A stretch of DNA of 64,000 nucleotides from Amycolatopsis tucumanensis (GCF_021654135.1 NZ_JAKGSD010000018.1:57271-121270), one strand, 5' to 3'; counted from the stretch's first letter, positions 32,990 to 42,039 are shown. Made by a program: numbers and translations. The notes: generated by a model not told the origin, from the letters alone.

Positions 32990-35900
32990 ATGAGCAGGAC
33001 CGACAAGCCCAGCGGACCGCACGACGACGAGCCCCGCGGAGCCGCACCGGCCGGCAGGCCCGTTCAGGGGGACGGCGCGCCGGGAGCGGAGAGCCCGGAG
33101 GGCGGCCTCCGCGCCGCGGCGGGTGGTGGCGAACAGGCCGCTGCCGGCCAGGATCGGGGCGCCGGCGCGGGCGGTGAGCATGCCGCTCGTGGCGGCTCGG
33201 GGTCGGGCGGCGGCGTGGGCAGTGTCGGTGGTGGGGAGGCCTCCGGTGGTGAGCGAGCGGCCGGTGGCGAGGCTCCCGGTGGTGAGCAGGCCGACGGTGG
33301 CGGCTCGGGGCTGGGCGGTGTCGATCAGGAGCAGGTGGGTGGCGCTGGCGTGGGCAGTGATCAGGGCAGTGCGGGCGGCAGCGGGGAGCAGGAGCAGCTG
33401 ACCGGTGCCGGCGAGCGTGGGGGCGCGGGGCAGGCGCAGGTGGGCGGTGCCGGTGAGCGTGGGGGCGCGGGGCAGGCGCAGGTGGGCGGTGCCGGCGAAA
33501 GCGGCGGTACTGGCCGCGGTGGTGCTGGTGAGCGAAGCGGCGCCGGAGAGCGCGGCAGTGCCGGCGAGCGCGGTGCTGCCGGTGCGTCCAGCGATGCCGG
33601 CCAGGAGCCGGCCAGCAGCGGCGCCGGTCCCGGGCAGGCGGCCGGCGCGGCGGAGGGTGCGAACCGGGAGAAGCACGGGCCCCGCGATCCCTTCGACTAC
33701 CCCCGCCACTGGGAGGCCGACGTTCTGCTCAGCGATGGCGGCACCGTCCACTTGCGACCCATCGTCCCGAGTGACGCCGACGCCCTCGTCGCCTTTCACG
33801 GCAAGCTTTCCGAGCGCACCCGGTACCTCCGCTACTTCGGCGCCTACCCGCGCATCCCGCAGCGGGACCTCGAACGGTTCTCCGTCGTCGACCACCACGA
33901 TCGCGTGGCGTTCGTCGCCCTGCTCGGGGACGACATCATCGCCGTGGGGCGGTACGAGCGGCTCGGCGACGGGCCCTCGGCCGAGGTGGCGTTCGTCGTG
34001 GACGACGCGCACCAGGGGCGCGGCGTCGGGTCGATCCTGCTGGAGCACCTGGCCGCCGCCGCGTCCGAGAGCGGCCTGCGCCGGTTCGTCGCCGAGGTCC
34101 TCGCCGAGAACGCGGCCATGGTGCGCGTCTTCCGCGACGCCGGCTACCAGGTGAGCCGCGCCATCGAGGAGGGCGTGCTGCACCTGGAGTTCGACATCGA
34201 CCCGACCGAGGAGTCCCTCGCCGTCGCCCGCGCACGCGAACAGGCCGCCGAGGCGCGCAGCGTCTACAACCTCCTCCACCCGCGCTCCGTCGCGGTCATC
34301 GGCGCCTCGGCCGACCCCACGAAGGTCGGCTACTCGGTCCTGTCCAACCTGCTCGCCGCGGACTTCGCGGGCACCGTCTACCCGGTCAACCCGGAGCACC
34401 GCTCGGTGCGCGGCGTGCGTGCGTATCCGTCCGTTGTGGACATTCCGGACCCGGTCGACCTCGCCGTCGTCGCGGTGCCCGCGGACCAGGTCGAGTCCGT
34501 GTTGGACGGTGCGCTCGCCAAGGGCGTCAAGACCTTGCTGATCGTCACCGCCGGTTTCGGCGAAGCCGGCCCGCACGGGCTGCACGCCGAGCTGCGCCTC
34601 GTCGGCGAAGCACGCGCGCACGGCATGCGCGTGGTCGGCCCCAACGCCCTCGGTGTGCTCAACACCGATCCGGCGGTCCGGCTCAACGCCACCCTCGCCC
34701 CGCGCCTGCCCAAACGTGGCCGCGCCGGCTTCTTCTGCCAGTCCGGCGCCCTGGGCACCGCGATCCTCGCCGACGCCGAAGCACGCGGCCTCGGCCTGTC
34801 GACGTTCGTGTCCGCGGGCAACCGCGCCGACGTCTCCGGCAACGACCTGCTGCAGTACTGGGAGACCGACACCAGCACCGACCTCGTCCTGCTCTACCTC
34901 GAATCGTTCGGCAACCCGCGCAAGTTCGCGCGCCTCGCGCGGCGGCTCGGGCGCAGCAAGCCGATCGTCGCGGTGAAGTCCGGGCGGCACGCCGTTCGCC
35001 CGCAGCTGGCCGCGACGTCCGCCGAGGTCGACGAGTCGAGCGTGCAGGCCCTGTTCGAGCAGGCCGGTGTGGTGCGGGTGGAGACGCTGGCGCAGCTGTT
35101 CGACACCGCGCTCGTGTTCGCCCACCAGCCGCTGCCCGCCGGTCCGCGGATCGGGATCGTCGGCAACTCCAGCGCGATCGGCCTGCTCGCCGCCGACACG
35201 GCCCGCGCGCAGGGCCTGCGCCTGGCGTTCGACCCCGTGGACGTCGGGCCGCAGGCCGGTCCGGACGACTTCGCCGCGGCGGTGCGGGAGGCGCTGAACA
35301 ACCCGGAGACCGACGCGCTGGTCGCGGTGTTCGTGCCGCCGCTGTCGATCCCGGGCAGCACGTACGCGCGGGCGCTGCGCGAGGCGGCCCAGGAGCTTGA
35401 CCAGGGCAAACCGATCGTGTCGACGTTCCTCGCCGCCGAGGGCGTGCCGGACGAGCTGGCCGTGCCCGGCCCGGACGGCGCACCGGGACGCGGGTCGATC
35501 CCGTCGTACCCCAGCCCGGAGCGCGCGGTGAACGCGCTGGCGAAGGTCGTGCGGTACGCGGCGTGGCGGCAGCGGCCGCAGGGCACGCTGATCCGCCCCG
35601 ACGGCCTGCACGTCGAGCAGGCGGAGCAGGTCGTGCGGGAGATCCTGGCAGGCGGCGACAAGAACGTGGTGCTCGAGGACGCCGACATCGTGCGGCTGCT
35701 CGGGTGCTACGGCATCGACGTCGTGCCGTTCCGGATGGTGTCGAGCGCCGAGGCCGCGGTCCAGGCCGCGGAGGAGCTCGGCTACCCGGTGACGGTGAAG
35801 GCAGTGGACGAACGCCTGCGCGGACGGCCGGACCTCGCGGGCGTGCGGCTGGACCTGGCGTCGCCCGACGCGGTGCGGCGCGGGTACGAGGACCTGAGCG

Positions 35901-36352
35901 AGGTGTCCGGCGAGCGGGACGTCTACGTGCAGAAGATGGCGCCGAAGGGCATCTCGTGCCTGATCGGGCTGCAGGACGACCCGTCGTTCGGCAGCCTGGT
36001 GTCGTTCGGGTTGTCCGGGCTGGTGAGCACGCTGCTGGGGGACCGGGCGTACCGGGCGGTGCCGCTGACCGACGTGGACGCCGCGACGCTCATCCGCGAG
36101 CCGAAGAGCGCCCCGCTGCTGACCGGCTACCGGGGCGACGAGCCCGCGGACCTCGCGGCGCTCCAGGACATGGTGCTGAGGGTGGCGGCGCTGGCGGAGG
36201 ACCACCCGGAGGTGCGGGCGCTGACGCTGGACCCGGTGATGGCCTCGCCGGAAGGTGCTTTCGTCGCCAACGCGCGCATCGTGCTCGGCCCGCCGCCCGC
36301 CCGGCCGGACACCGGGCCACGAAGGCTGCGCCCGATCAACGCGACGTTCTGA
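32990..36352 (+). CDS. GNAT acetyltransferase fused to a degenerate NDP-forming acyl-CoA synthetase (Pat-like)
   Basis: 1120 residues. A Gly/Ala/Glu/Gln-rich low-complexity head (residues ~1-225) precedes a GNAT domain (~240-400; acetyl-CoA loop DDAHQGRGVGSILLEHL). Then come the CoA-binding domain (~430-550; VAVIGASADPTKVGYSVL), the ligase/succinyl-CoA-synthetase-like domains, and a C-terminal ATP-grasp domain (~895-1105). The loop that carries the catalytic His in active ADP-forming acetyl-CoA synthetases (SHTGA) reads AATSAEVDESS here, so synthase activity is probably lost, as in bacterial Pat protein acetyltransferases. The domain order is reversed relative to enteric Pat. Next to acuC; probably acetylates metabolic enzymes. 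Confidence 0.88.
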   Translation: MSRTDKPSGPHDDEPRGAAPAGRPVQGDGAPGAESPEGGLRAAAGGGEQAAAGQDRGAGAGGEHAARGGSGSGGGVGSVGGGEASGGERAAGGEAPGGEQADGGGSGLGGVDQEQVGGAGVGSDQGSAGGSGEQEQLTGAGERGGAGQAQVGGAGERGGAGQAQVGGAGESGGTGRGGAGERSGAGERGSAGERGAAGASSDAGQEPASSGAGPGQAAGAAEGANREKHGPRDPFDYPRHWEADVLLSDGGTVHLRPIVPSDADALVAFHGKLSERTRYLRYFGAYPRIPQRDLERFSVVDHHDRVAFVALLGDDIIAVGRYERLGDGPSAEVAFVVDDAHQGRGVGSILLEHLAAAASESGLRRFVAEVLAENAAMVRVFRDAGYQVSRAIEEGVLHLEFDIDPTEESLAVARAREQAAEARSVYNLLHPRSVAVIGASADPTKVGYSVLSNLLAADFAGTVYPVNPEHRSVRGVRAYPSVVDIPDPVDLAVVAVPADQVESVLDGALAKGVKTLLIVTAGFGEAGPHGLHAELRLVGEARAHGMRVVGPNALGVLNTDPAVRLNATLAPRLPKRGRAGFFCQSGALGTAILADAEARGLGLSTFVSAGNRADVSGNDLLQYWETDTSTDLVLLYLESFGNPRKFARLARRLGRSKPIVAVKSGRHAVRPQLAATSAEVDESSVQALFEQAGVVRVETLAQLFDTALVFAHQPLPAGPRIGIVGNSSAIGLLAADTARAQGLRLAFDPVDVGPQAGPDDFAAAVREALNNPETDALVAVFVPPLSIPGSTYARALREAAQELDQGKPIVSTFLAAEGVPDELAVPGPDGAPGRGSIPSYPSPERAVNALAKVVRYAAWRQRPQGTLIRPDGLHVEQAEQVVREILAGGDKNVVLEDADIVRLLGCYGIDVVPFRMVSSAEAAVQAAEELGYPVTVKAVDERLRGRPDLAGVRLDLASPDAVRRGYEDLSEVSGERDVYVQKMAPKGISCLIGLQDDPSFGSLVSFGLSGLVSTLLGDRAYRAVPLTDVDAATLIREPKSAPLLTGYRGDEPADLAALQDMVLRVAALAEDHPEVRALTLDPVMASPEGAFVANARIVLGPPPARPDTGPRRLRPINATF
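33413..33496 (+). repeat. 42-bp in-frame tandem repeat in the acetyltransferase head
   Basis: Two near-perfect copies of a 42-bp unit encode the 14-residue repeat GERGGAGQAQVGGA. The surrounding ~600 bp has looser Gly/Ala/Glu repeats. Confidence 0.8.
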
Positions 36353-36616
36353 CCTGCTGCGGTGGTGGCCGGAGCCGGTAGGGGCGGGCGGCCGTGGGCC
36401 GGTGGCAGGGGTGGTGGCTGGTGCCGGTGCATTGCCCTGAGGCGCGGCCGAGGGGCGCGGCGGAGGGCTGCGCTGGGTTGGGAGATCGCGCCCGGATGGG
36501 TGTGCTGCTGCGGGCGGTGCCGGGCCGAGCGCGTTGGCCGGGAGGGCCTTGGCCGGAGTAGGGGTTGGGGGCGGGCATTGCGCCGCTTCCGTGACTGGGC
36601 GCCCGGAGTGGCGTGG
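36353..36616. other. GC-rich intergenic region
   Basis: 264 bp of G-rich, stop-poor sequence between convergent genes. No convincing terminator, gene or repeat unit was identified. Confidence 0.5.
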
Positions 36617-36946
36617 CTACTCCGCGGCCTTGAGGATCGGGCGCAGGTCGTCCAGGCGGTCGAACAGGTGCCAGACGTAGGAGGACGTCCCGTTTTCCCG
36701 GTGGGGGTGGAGGTCGGCCAGCGCGGGGTCGTCGCGGTAGCTCTCGAATGCCTCCGGGGAGTCCCACTCGACCAGGATCATCACCTGGCGCGGGGCGATG
36801 TCCCCGGTCGCGGCCTCGCGGAACTTGCCCAGTGCCACGACCCGGCCGCCGTGGGCGGCGACTTCCGCGGCCGACCGGCGCGAGTACGCCAGGTACTCCG
36901 CGCGGTCGGCGACGTCGAACAGGTTCAGCGCGTACACCTTGCCCAT
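36617..36946 (-). CDS. DUF1330-family small alpha/beta-barrel protein
   Basis: 109 residues from MGKVYALNLFDVADRAEY. It shows the dimeric ferredoxin-like (ABM/DUF1330) pattern: YSRRSAAEVAAHGGRVVALGK, then VMILVEWDSPEAFESYRDDP. Related proteins are small monooxygenase-like or unknown. A longer frame upstream is made of repeat sequence, so the shorter start is used. TAGAGT lies 7 nt before the ATG, suggesting leaderless translation. Confidence 0.85.
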   Translation of the reverse strand: MGKVYALNLFDVADRAEYLAYSRRSAAEVAAHGGRVVALGKFREAATGDIAPRQVMILVEWDSPEAFESYRDDPALADLHPHRENGTSSYVWHLFDRLDDLRPILKAAE

Positions 36947-36953
36947 GCCGGCC

Positions 36954-36959
36954 ACTCTA
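36954..36959 (-). promoter_or_regulatory. Candidate -10 element (TAGAGT) for the DUF1330 gene
   Basis: On the minus strand TAGAGT ends 7 nt before the ATG at 36946; no Shine-Dalgarno is visible. Confidence 0.45.
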
Positions 36960-37095
36960 CGGCCGCGCCGCCACCACGCCAGGGCTCGCGGAGTCAGCGC
37001 TACGGCCGCGCAGCCACCACGGCTCACGGGCAGCTCCACGGCCGCGCCACCACACCACGGCTCGCGGTGTCGGCGCTACGGCCGCACCGCCAACA
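36957..37095. repeat. ~37-43-bp degenerate repeat, three to four copies
   Basis: Copies start with CTACGGCCGCGC or CACGGCCGCGC followed by CCACCACG and GGCTCGCGG segments. The array fills the gap between the DUF1330 gene and the secreted-protein gene and reaches its last codons. Confidence 0.7.
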
Positions 37096-38203
37096 CCGAC
37101 CGGCTTCCGGGGTACTCCGTCAGTGTCCACAGCTGGTCGGCCGGCCCGCGGTAGCTCAGGTCCTCGTTGTCGGCCGGGAAGACGCCTGCCTTCTGCGTGG
37201 GCCCGGACGACGCCGTGAACGTCCACAGCGAGCCCCGGCTGCCCGAACCCGCGCTGGCGGACACGTAGAACGTCCCGTCGATCGCTGTCGCGCCTTGCAT
37301 GCTCTTGATGCCCACCCGGTAGGCCTCCGTGGCGTGCGTGTAGCCGTCGGCGGACTCGGCGAACTTGCGGTCCGTGTAGTCGATCGGGAAGCGCACCACC
37401 CGCGTGCCCGTGCCGTCCGCGTTGTACTCCGGCACCACCACGCTGTCCGGCGTGCTCGTCCGGTCCAGCGACGCCGCCGAGAACCGCAGCTCGGTCACGC
37501 CACTGGCCGCCGAGTCGGCGAAGCGCAGCGCCTGCGGCAGCACGTACGCGTAGTCGTGCGCCTCGTACGTGCCGTCCGCCTGCCGTCCGATCGCCGCGCT
37601 GTCGCCGGTCCGCACCTGCCAGATGTGCCGCAGGTCGAAGGCCCGGAACCCGCCCGAGGTGTCGGCCACGTACAGGTAGTACCCGTACAGGAAGATCCCG
37701 CCCGCGTGCACGGTCACCGCCCGGAAGTCCGGTTGCCCGGCCGAATTCGTGTACGGCTCGACCAGCAGCACGTGCCGGTACTTCAGAGTCGAGTAGTCCA
37801 CGAACGAGACTCGCACGCCCTTGTTCGCCCCGGAACCGGCGTAGTACCAGCTCGCCAGCACCGCCGTGCGGCCCTCGTACAGCCCGTCCCCGTAGGCGTC
37901 GGCCGTCGTGGTGATGCCCTGCGGGTACCAGTCGGTCGTGTCGTTGTCGCCGGAGTTCCAGCAGAACGCCGCCACCTGGCCCGTCGCGCCCGGGTTGCAC
38001 GACGACGCGCTGCGGTTGGCGCTGTCCAGCACCGCGGAGAACGACACCGTCGGCAGCACCCCGTCCAGTGCGCTGATCACCGGGTTGTAAGCGCTTTCCT
38101 TCAGCCGGAAGTCGCTCGCGGTCAGCTTGACCGGGGCGGCGTTCGCGACCGGGGTGACGAAGACGGTCAGAAGGACGGCCAGGACCGCGGCGAACCTGCG
38201 CAT
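37076..38203 (-). CDS. Secreted protein of unknown function, coupled to fadD17
   Basis: 375 residues with a clear Sec signal peptide (MRRFAAVLAVLLTVFVTPVANA, read in parts; cleavage after ~22). The mature part is rich in Tyr, Ser, Gly and Asp, with two early cysteines (SSCNPG and AAFCWN) that may form a disulfide. Repeated strand-turn segments (GIFLYGYYLYVADTSGGFRAFDL, GIKSMQGATAIDGTFYVSAS, quoted in part) suggest a beta-propeller. Its ATG shares one base with the stop of the upstream acyl-CoA ligase gene (TGATG), so it is translationally coupled to a steroid-degradation gene. The function is not recognisable; a role in sterol binding or processing outside the cell is speculation. Confidence 0.8.
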   Translation of the reverse strand: MRRFAAVLAVLLTVFVTPVANAAPVKLTASDFRLKESAYNPVISALDGVLPTVSFSAVLDSANRSASSCNPGATGQVAAFCWNSGDNDTTDWYPQGITTTADAYGDGLYEGRTAVLASWYYAGSGANKGVRVSFVDYSTLKYRHVLLVEPYTNSAGQPDFRAVTVHAGGIFLYGYYLYVADTSGGFRAFDLRHIWQVRTGDSAAIGRQADGTYEAHDYAYVLPQALRFADSAASGVTELRFSAASLDRTSTPDSVVVPEYNADGTGTRVVRFPIDYTDRKFAESADGYTHATEAYRVGIKSMQGATAIDGTFYVSASAGSGSRGSLWTFTASSGPTQKAGVFPADNEDLSYRGPADQLWTLTEYPGSRSVLAVRP

Positions 38204-39738
38204 CAGCCCACCGTAGGCACCGCAGGTGTCGGCGAGTAGACGCTTTCCTTGCCACGACGCGACCACACCGGATCGGAACACCGCATCCCCTCCGCCGCCA
38301 GCCGCCGTTTCACGATCTTGTACGTGGCTGTCCGCGGGAGTTCGTTGACAAGGCGCACGAACCGTGGCAGCTGCTTCGGCCCGAGGTCCGGTTGCGCGGC
38401 CAGGAACTCCCCGAACTCCTCGGGCGACAGCGGACCTGACAGCACCAGCGCGGCCATCACCTGGTCGCCCACCGCCGGATCCGGCACCGCGTACACCGCC
38501 GCCTCGGCGATCGCCGGGTGCCGCAGCAGGACCCGCTCGATGGGCGCGGTGCCGAGGTTCTCGCCGTCGACCCGCAGCCAGTCCCCGAGCCGCCCGGCGA
38601 AGAAGCAGAACCCGTTCTCGTCCACGTACGCCAGGTCGCCGGTGTGGTACCGGCCGTCCCGGAGCCGCTCGGCGTCCGCCTCGGGGTTCTTGTAGTAGCC
38701 CGCGAACGCCCCCGCACCGGCGGTGTTCACCAGCTCCCCGACCACGCCGGGCGGGCACACCGCGCCGGTCTCCGGGTCCAGCACCGCGACCCCCTCCGGC
38801 AACGGCCCCAGCGACCCCGGTGGCGTGTCCGGCGTCCGCGCGAACCCGATCCCGCCCTCGGTCGAGCCGAACGCGTCCACCACGTGGCAGCCGAACCGGC
38901 GCCCGAACTCGGCCAGGTCCGCCTCCGCGCCCTCGTTGCCGTACACGACCCGCAGCGGGTTGTCCGCGTCGTCCGGCGACTCGGGCGTCGCCAGCACGTA
39001 GGACAGCGGCTTGCCCACGTAGTTCGCGTAGGTGGCGCCGAACCGCCGCACGTCGGGCAGGAAACCGGACGCCGAGAACCGCCGCCGCATCGCCAGCGCC
39101 GCGCCCGCGGCGAGCCCGACCGACCACCCGGCCATGATCGCGTTGGAGTGGAACATCGGCATCGACAGGTACACGCAGTCCGAACCGGACAGTCCGAAGC
39201 GGGCGGCCAGCATCTGCCCGGGGAAGGCGATCTTCTCGTGCGTGCACCGCACCGCCTTCGGGTCGCCGCTGGTGCCGGAGGTGAAGATGAGCATTAGCAG
39301 GTCCGCGGGCGTCGCGGGCACCGGGGACAGCGGCGAGCCCGCGCAGGAATCCAGCAACGCGGCCCACTCCGGCCCGTCCAGGTCCAGCACCGGCACGTCC
39401 ACGCTGTCCAGCAACGCCGCGTGCCGCCCCTCGGTCAGCACCAGCTGGCAGTCGGCGAGCCGGATGTCCCGCTCCAGCGCCGCGCCCCGGCGCGTCGGGT
39501 TCAGCCCGACCAGCACCGACCCCGCGAACGCGCACCCGCCGAGCAGGAACGAGAACGACGGCACGTTGTCCGCCAGCACACCCACGTGCTTCACCGGCCC
39601 GGTCAGCAACGAACGCAGCACCGCCGCGTGGTCGGCGCACTGCTGCACGTACTCCCGCCAGGTCCACGCCGAGTCCTCGAACCGCAGGCCCGGGCCGTCG
39701 TCCGCGGCACGCGCCAGCAGCATCTCGGTGACCGTCAT
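38203..39738 (-). CDS. fadD17: Steroid side-chain acyl-CoA ligase (FadD17-like)
   Basis: 511 residues, an adenylate-forming enzyme. Core motifs are IFTSGTSGDPKAV (P-loop A3, about residue 150), YGNEGAEADL and DAFGSTEGGIGF (A5), YHTGDLAYVDENG and GRLGDWLRVDGENL (A7/A8), and a C-terminal TATYKIVKRRL with the catalytic lysine. Order and neighbours (fadE26-fadE27-fadD17 beside fdxD/hsd4A and mce4) are those of M. tuberculosis Rv3504-Rv3506. FadD17 there activates C24/C26-type or shorter sterol side chains to CoA esters. Its ATG overlaps the fadE27 stop. Confidence 0.9.
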   Translation of the reverse strand: MTVTEMLLARAADDGPGLRFEDSAWTWREYVQQCADHAAVLRSLLTGPVKHVGVLADNVPSFSFLLGGCAFAGSVLVGLNPTRRGAALERDIRLADCQLVLTEGRHAALLDSVDVPVLDLDGPEWAALLDSCAGSPLSPVPATPADLLMLIFTSGTSGDPKAVRCTHEKIAFPGQMLAARFGLSGSDCVYLSMPMFHSNAIMAGWSVGLAAGAALAMRRRFSASGFLPDVRRFGATYANYVGKPLSYVLATPESPDDADNPLRVVYGNEGAEADLAEFGRRFGCHVVDAFGSTEGGIGFARTPDTPPGSLGPLPEGVAVLDPETGAVCPPGVVGELVNTAGAGAFAGYYKNPEADAERLRDGRYHTGDLAYVDENGFCFFAGRLGDWLRVDGENLGTAPIERVLLRHPAIAEAAVYAVPDPAVGDQVMAALVLSGPLSPEEFGEFLAAQPDLGPKQLPRFVRLVNELPRTATYKIVKRRLAAEGMRCSDPVWSRRGKESVYSPTPAVPTVG

Positions 39739-40775
39739 GACGTCGCGAGCAGGTCGCCCAGCACCCGCAGCTGCGCGGTCGCCCCGCCGAGGGCGAACTC
39801 CAGCCGCTTGGCCGCCACGAAGTAACGGTGCAACTCGTGGTCGGTGTCGATGCCGACCCCGCCGTGGACGTGGACGGCGGTGTGCGCGACGCGGTGCCCG
39901 GCCTCGGCCGCCCAGTACTTCGCCGTCGCGACCTCCGGCCCCGCGGGCAGCCCCTCCGACAGGCGCCACGCGGCTTGCCACAGCGTCAGCCGCACGGCTT
40001 CGACGTCGATATAGGCGTCCGCGAGCCGCTGCCGCACCGCCTGGAAGGCGCCGATCGCGTGCCCGAACTGCTCGCGCTGGCGCGCGTACTCCGCGGTGCG
40101 GTGCAACGCGCTCTCCAGCACACCAAGCTGCTGCGCGCACAACCCGACCGTGGCGTGCTCGACCACGGACACCTCCGGCAACCGCGAAGCCGGGACCCCG
40201 TTCAGCTCGACCAGCCCGGCGTCGGCGTGGTCCACCACGCTCTGCGGCCGCACCCCGTCCGCGGCGGCCACGAACACCGCCGTCCCCTCGGGCGTGTGCG
40301 CGGGCACGACCAGCGCGTCGGCGAACGCGGCGAACGGCACCGCCGTCTGCGCGCCCGAGACCCGCCAGCCCCCGCGGTCCGGTTCCGCCGTGAAACCGCA
40401 CGGCGCGCCCGCGTCCGGCAGCGCCAGCCCCAGCACCGCCTGACCACGCACCGCCGGCACGACCCACTGCTCGATCAGCCGCCCGTCTCCGGACCCGGCG
40501 ATCGCGGACGCGGCCACCACGGTCGGCAGGTACGGCACCTCGGCGACCGCACGGCCGACCTCGGTCAGCACCGCGCACTGCCCGAGCAGCCCGAGGCCGC
40601 CGCCCCCGACCGCAGTGGGCAGCGCCGCGTCGATCACCCCGGCCCGCGCCAGCTCCTGCCACACCGCGCGGTCGAACCCGCCCTCGCCGTGCGGGCTCGC
40701 CGAAGCGCGCTCGGACAGGATGCGGCCGGCGAGCGCGGCCAGTTCGGTGACGTCCGCACTCAACGCGAAGTCCAC
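39735..40775 (-). CDS. fadE27: Acyl-CoA dehydrogenase subunit (FadE27/ChsE5-like)
   Basis: 346 residues. Acyl-CoA dehydrogenase fold: N-terminal helical domain (residues ~1-110), central beta domain, and C-terminal helical domain with RQREQFGHAIGAFQAVRQRLAD and the VHVHGGVGIDTDHELHRYF motif. In M. tuberculosis FadE26 and FadE27 form an obligate alpha2beta2 heterotetramer that dehydrogenates the cholesterol side chain CoA thioester. The same pairing is expected here, since both genes are adjacent on one strand. Its last 4 bp overlap the fadD17 start. Confidence 0.9.
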   Translation of the reverse strand: MDFALSADVTELAALAGRILSERASASPHGEGGFDRAVWQELARAGVIDAALPTAVGGGGLGLLGQCAVLTEVGRAVAEVPYLPTVVAASAIAGSGDGRLIEQWVVPAVRGQAVLGLALPDAGAPCGFTAEPDRGGWRVSGAQTAVPFAAFADALVVPAHTPEGTAVFVAAADGVRPQSVVDHADAGLVELNGVPASRLPEVSVVEHATVGLCAQQLGVLESALHRTAEYARQREQFGHAIGAFQAVRQRLADAYIDVEAVRLTLWQAAWRLSEGLPAGPEVATAKYWAAEAGHRVAHTAVHVHGGVGIDTDHELHRYFVAAKRLEFALGGATAQLRVLGDLLATS

Positions 40776-40785
40776 GGGTTCCTCC

Positions 40786-41967
40786 TCAGCGGGTCACGGG
40801 CAGGGACAGGGCGGTCGCCGCGATCAGGTCGCGCTGGATCTCGTTCGTGCCGCCGCCGAAGGTCAGGATCAGCGCCGAGCGGTGGGCGCGTTCGAGCCGT
40901 CCGCGCAGCACGGCGCCGGGGGAGCCGGCACGCACCACCGCGCCCGGCCCGACGACCTCCATCAGCAGCCGGTACGCCTCGATCGCCAGCTCGGTGCCGA
41001 ACACCTTCGTCGCCGAGGCCTCCGCCGCGCCCAGCTCGTCCGAACCCGCGGCCCAGGCGATCCGCCAGTTGCGCAGCTTGAGGTACTCGGCGTGGGCGTG
41101 CACGCGGGCCAGGTGCGTCCGGACCCACTCGGCGTCGATGACCCGGCTGCCGTCCGGCTGCTTGGTCTCCTGCGCCCACCTGCGCACCTCGTCCAGCGCG
41201 GAGATGATCGGCGCGGCCGAGGTCAGCGCCACGCGCTCGTGGTTGAGCTGGTTGGTGATGAGCGGCCAGCCCGCGTTCTCGTCGGCGATCCGGGCGGACA
41301 CCGGCACGCGCACGTCGTCGTAGTAGGTCGCGCTCGTGCCCGGCCCGGCGACGGTGCGCACCTTCGTCCAGGAGAAGCCGGGCGCGTCGGTCGGCACCAC
41401 CAGGATGCTCAGCCCCTTGTGCCGTTTCGCGTCCGGATCGGTGCGCGCGGCCAGCCACACGTAGTCGGCGTACTCGATCAGGCTCGTCCACATCTTCTGG
41501 CCGTTGACGACGTAGGAGTCGCCGTCCCGGACCGCGCGGGTGCGCAGCGACGCCAGGTCGGTGCCCGCCTCCGGCTCCGAGTAGCCGATCGAGAAGTGCA
41601 GCTCGCCGCGGGCGATGCGGGGCAGGTAGAACGCCTTCTGCTCCGGCGTGCCGAACCGCATGATCGTGGGCCCGATCGTGTTGACCGTCAGGAACGGCAC
41701 CGGCACCCCGGCCACGGCCGCCTCGTCGGTGAAGACGAGCTGGTCGAGCATGGGCCTGGCCTGCCCGCCCCACTCCTCCGGCCACCCGATCGCGAGCCAG
41801 CCGTCCCGGCCCAGCTCGCGAACGATCTCCTTGTAGGCCTTGCCATCCCCGTACTCGCCGCCGTCCCCGGCCAGCGCCTCGCGCCGCTCCGGGGTCATCA
41901 GCTTCGCGAAGTAGTCGCGCAGCTCGTCGCGCAGCCGGTCCTGCTCGGGCGTGTAGCTGATCCGCAT
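40786..41967 (-). CDS. fadE26: Acyl-CoA dehydrogenase subunit (FadE26/ChsE4-like)
   Basis: 393 residues. Very close in pattern to M. tuberculosis FadE26 (start MRISYTPEQDRLRDELR; LHFSIGYSEPEAGTDLASL FAD/substrate motif; GQKMWTSL; FGGGTNEIQRDLI at the C-terminus). It is the catalytic partner of FadE27 in oxidation of the steroid side chain. It is the first gene of the minus-strand arm and starts 106 bp from fdxD, with a KstR box in between. The ATG gives the conserved family N-terminus. Confidence 0.93.
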   Translation of the reverse strand: MRISYTPEQDRLRDELRDYFAKLMTPERREALAGDGGEYGDGKAYKEIVRELGRDGWLAIGWPEEWGGQARPMLDQLVFTDEAAVAGVPVPFLTVNTIGPTIMRFGTPEQKAFYLPRIARGELHFSIGYSEPEAGTDLASLRTRAVRDGDSYVVNGQKMWTSLIEYADYVWLAARTDPDAKRHKGLSILVVPTDAPGFSWTKVRTVAGPGTSATYYDDVRVPVSARIADENAGWPLITNQLNHERVALTSAAPIISALDEVRRWAQETKQPDGSRVIDAEWVRTHLARVHAHAEYLKLRNWRIAWAAGSDELGAAEASATKVFGTELAIEAYRLLMEVVGPGAVVRAGSPGAVLRGRLERAHRSALILTFGGGTNEIQRDLIAATALSLPVTR

Positions 41968-42025
41968 GCGTCACCTCCGGCCCGCCCGGTCGTTGCTGGA
42001 AGCAGACCGGTCCGTGGCGCTAGTC

Positions 42026-42039
42026 TAGAACACGTTCTA
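42026..42039. promoter_or_regulatory. KstR operator
   Basis: TAGAAC-AC-GTTCTA has perfect 6-bp arms and matches the KstR consensus TnnAACnnGTTnnA at every fixed position. It sits between divergent fadE26 and fdxD, so both arms of the sterol locus should be induced when KstR binds a steroid CoA ester. Confidence 0.88.

Noticed and set aside
32780..36205. A very long antisense open frame opposite the acetyltransferase gene
   Set aside because: Shadow frame produced by codon bias; the plus strand has clear domains and motifs.
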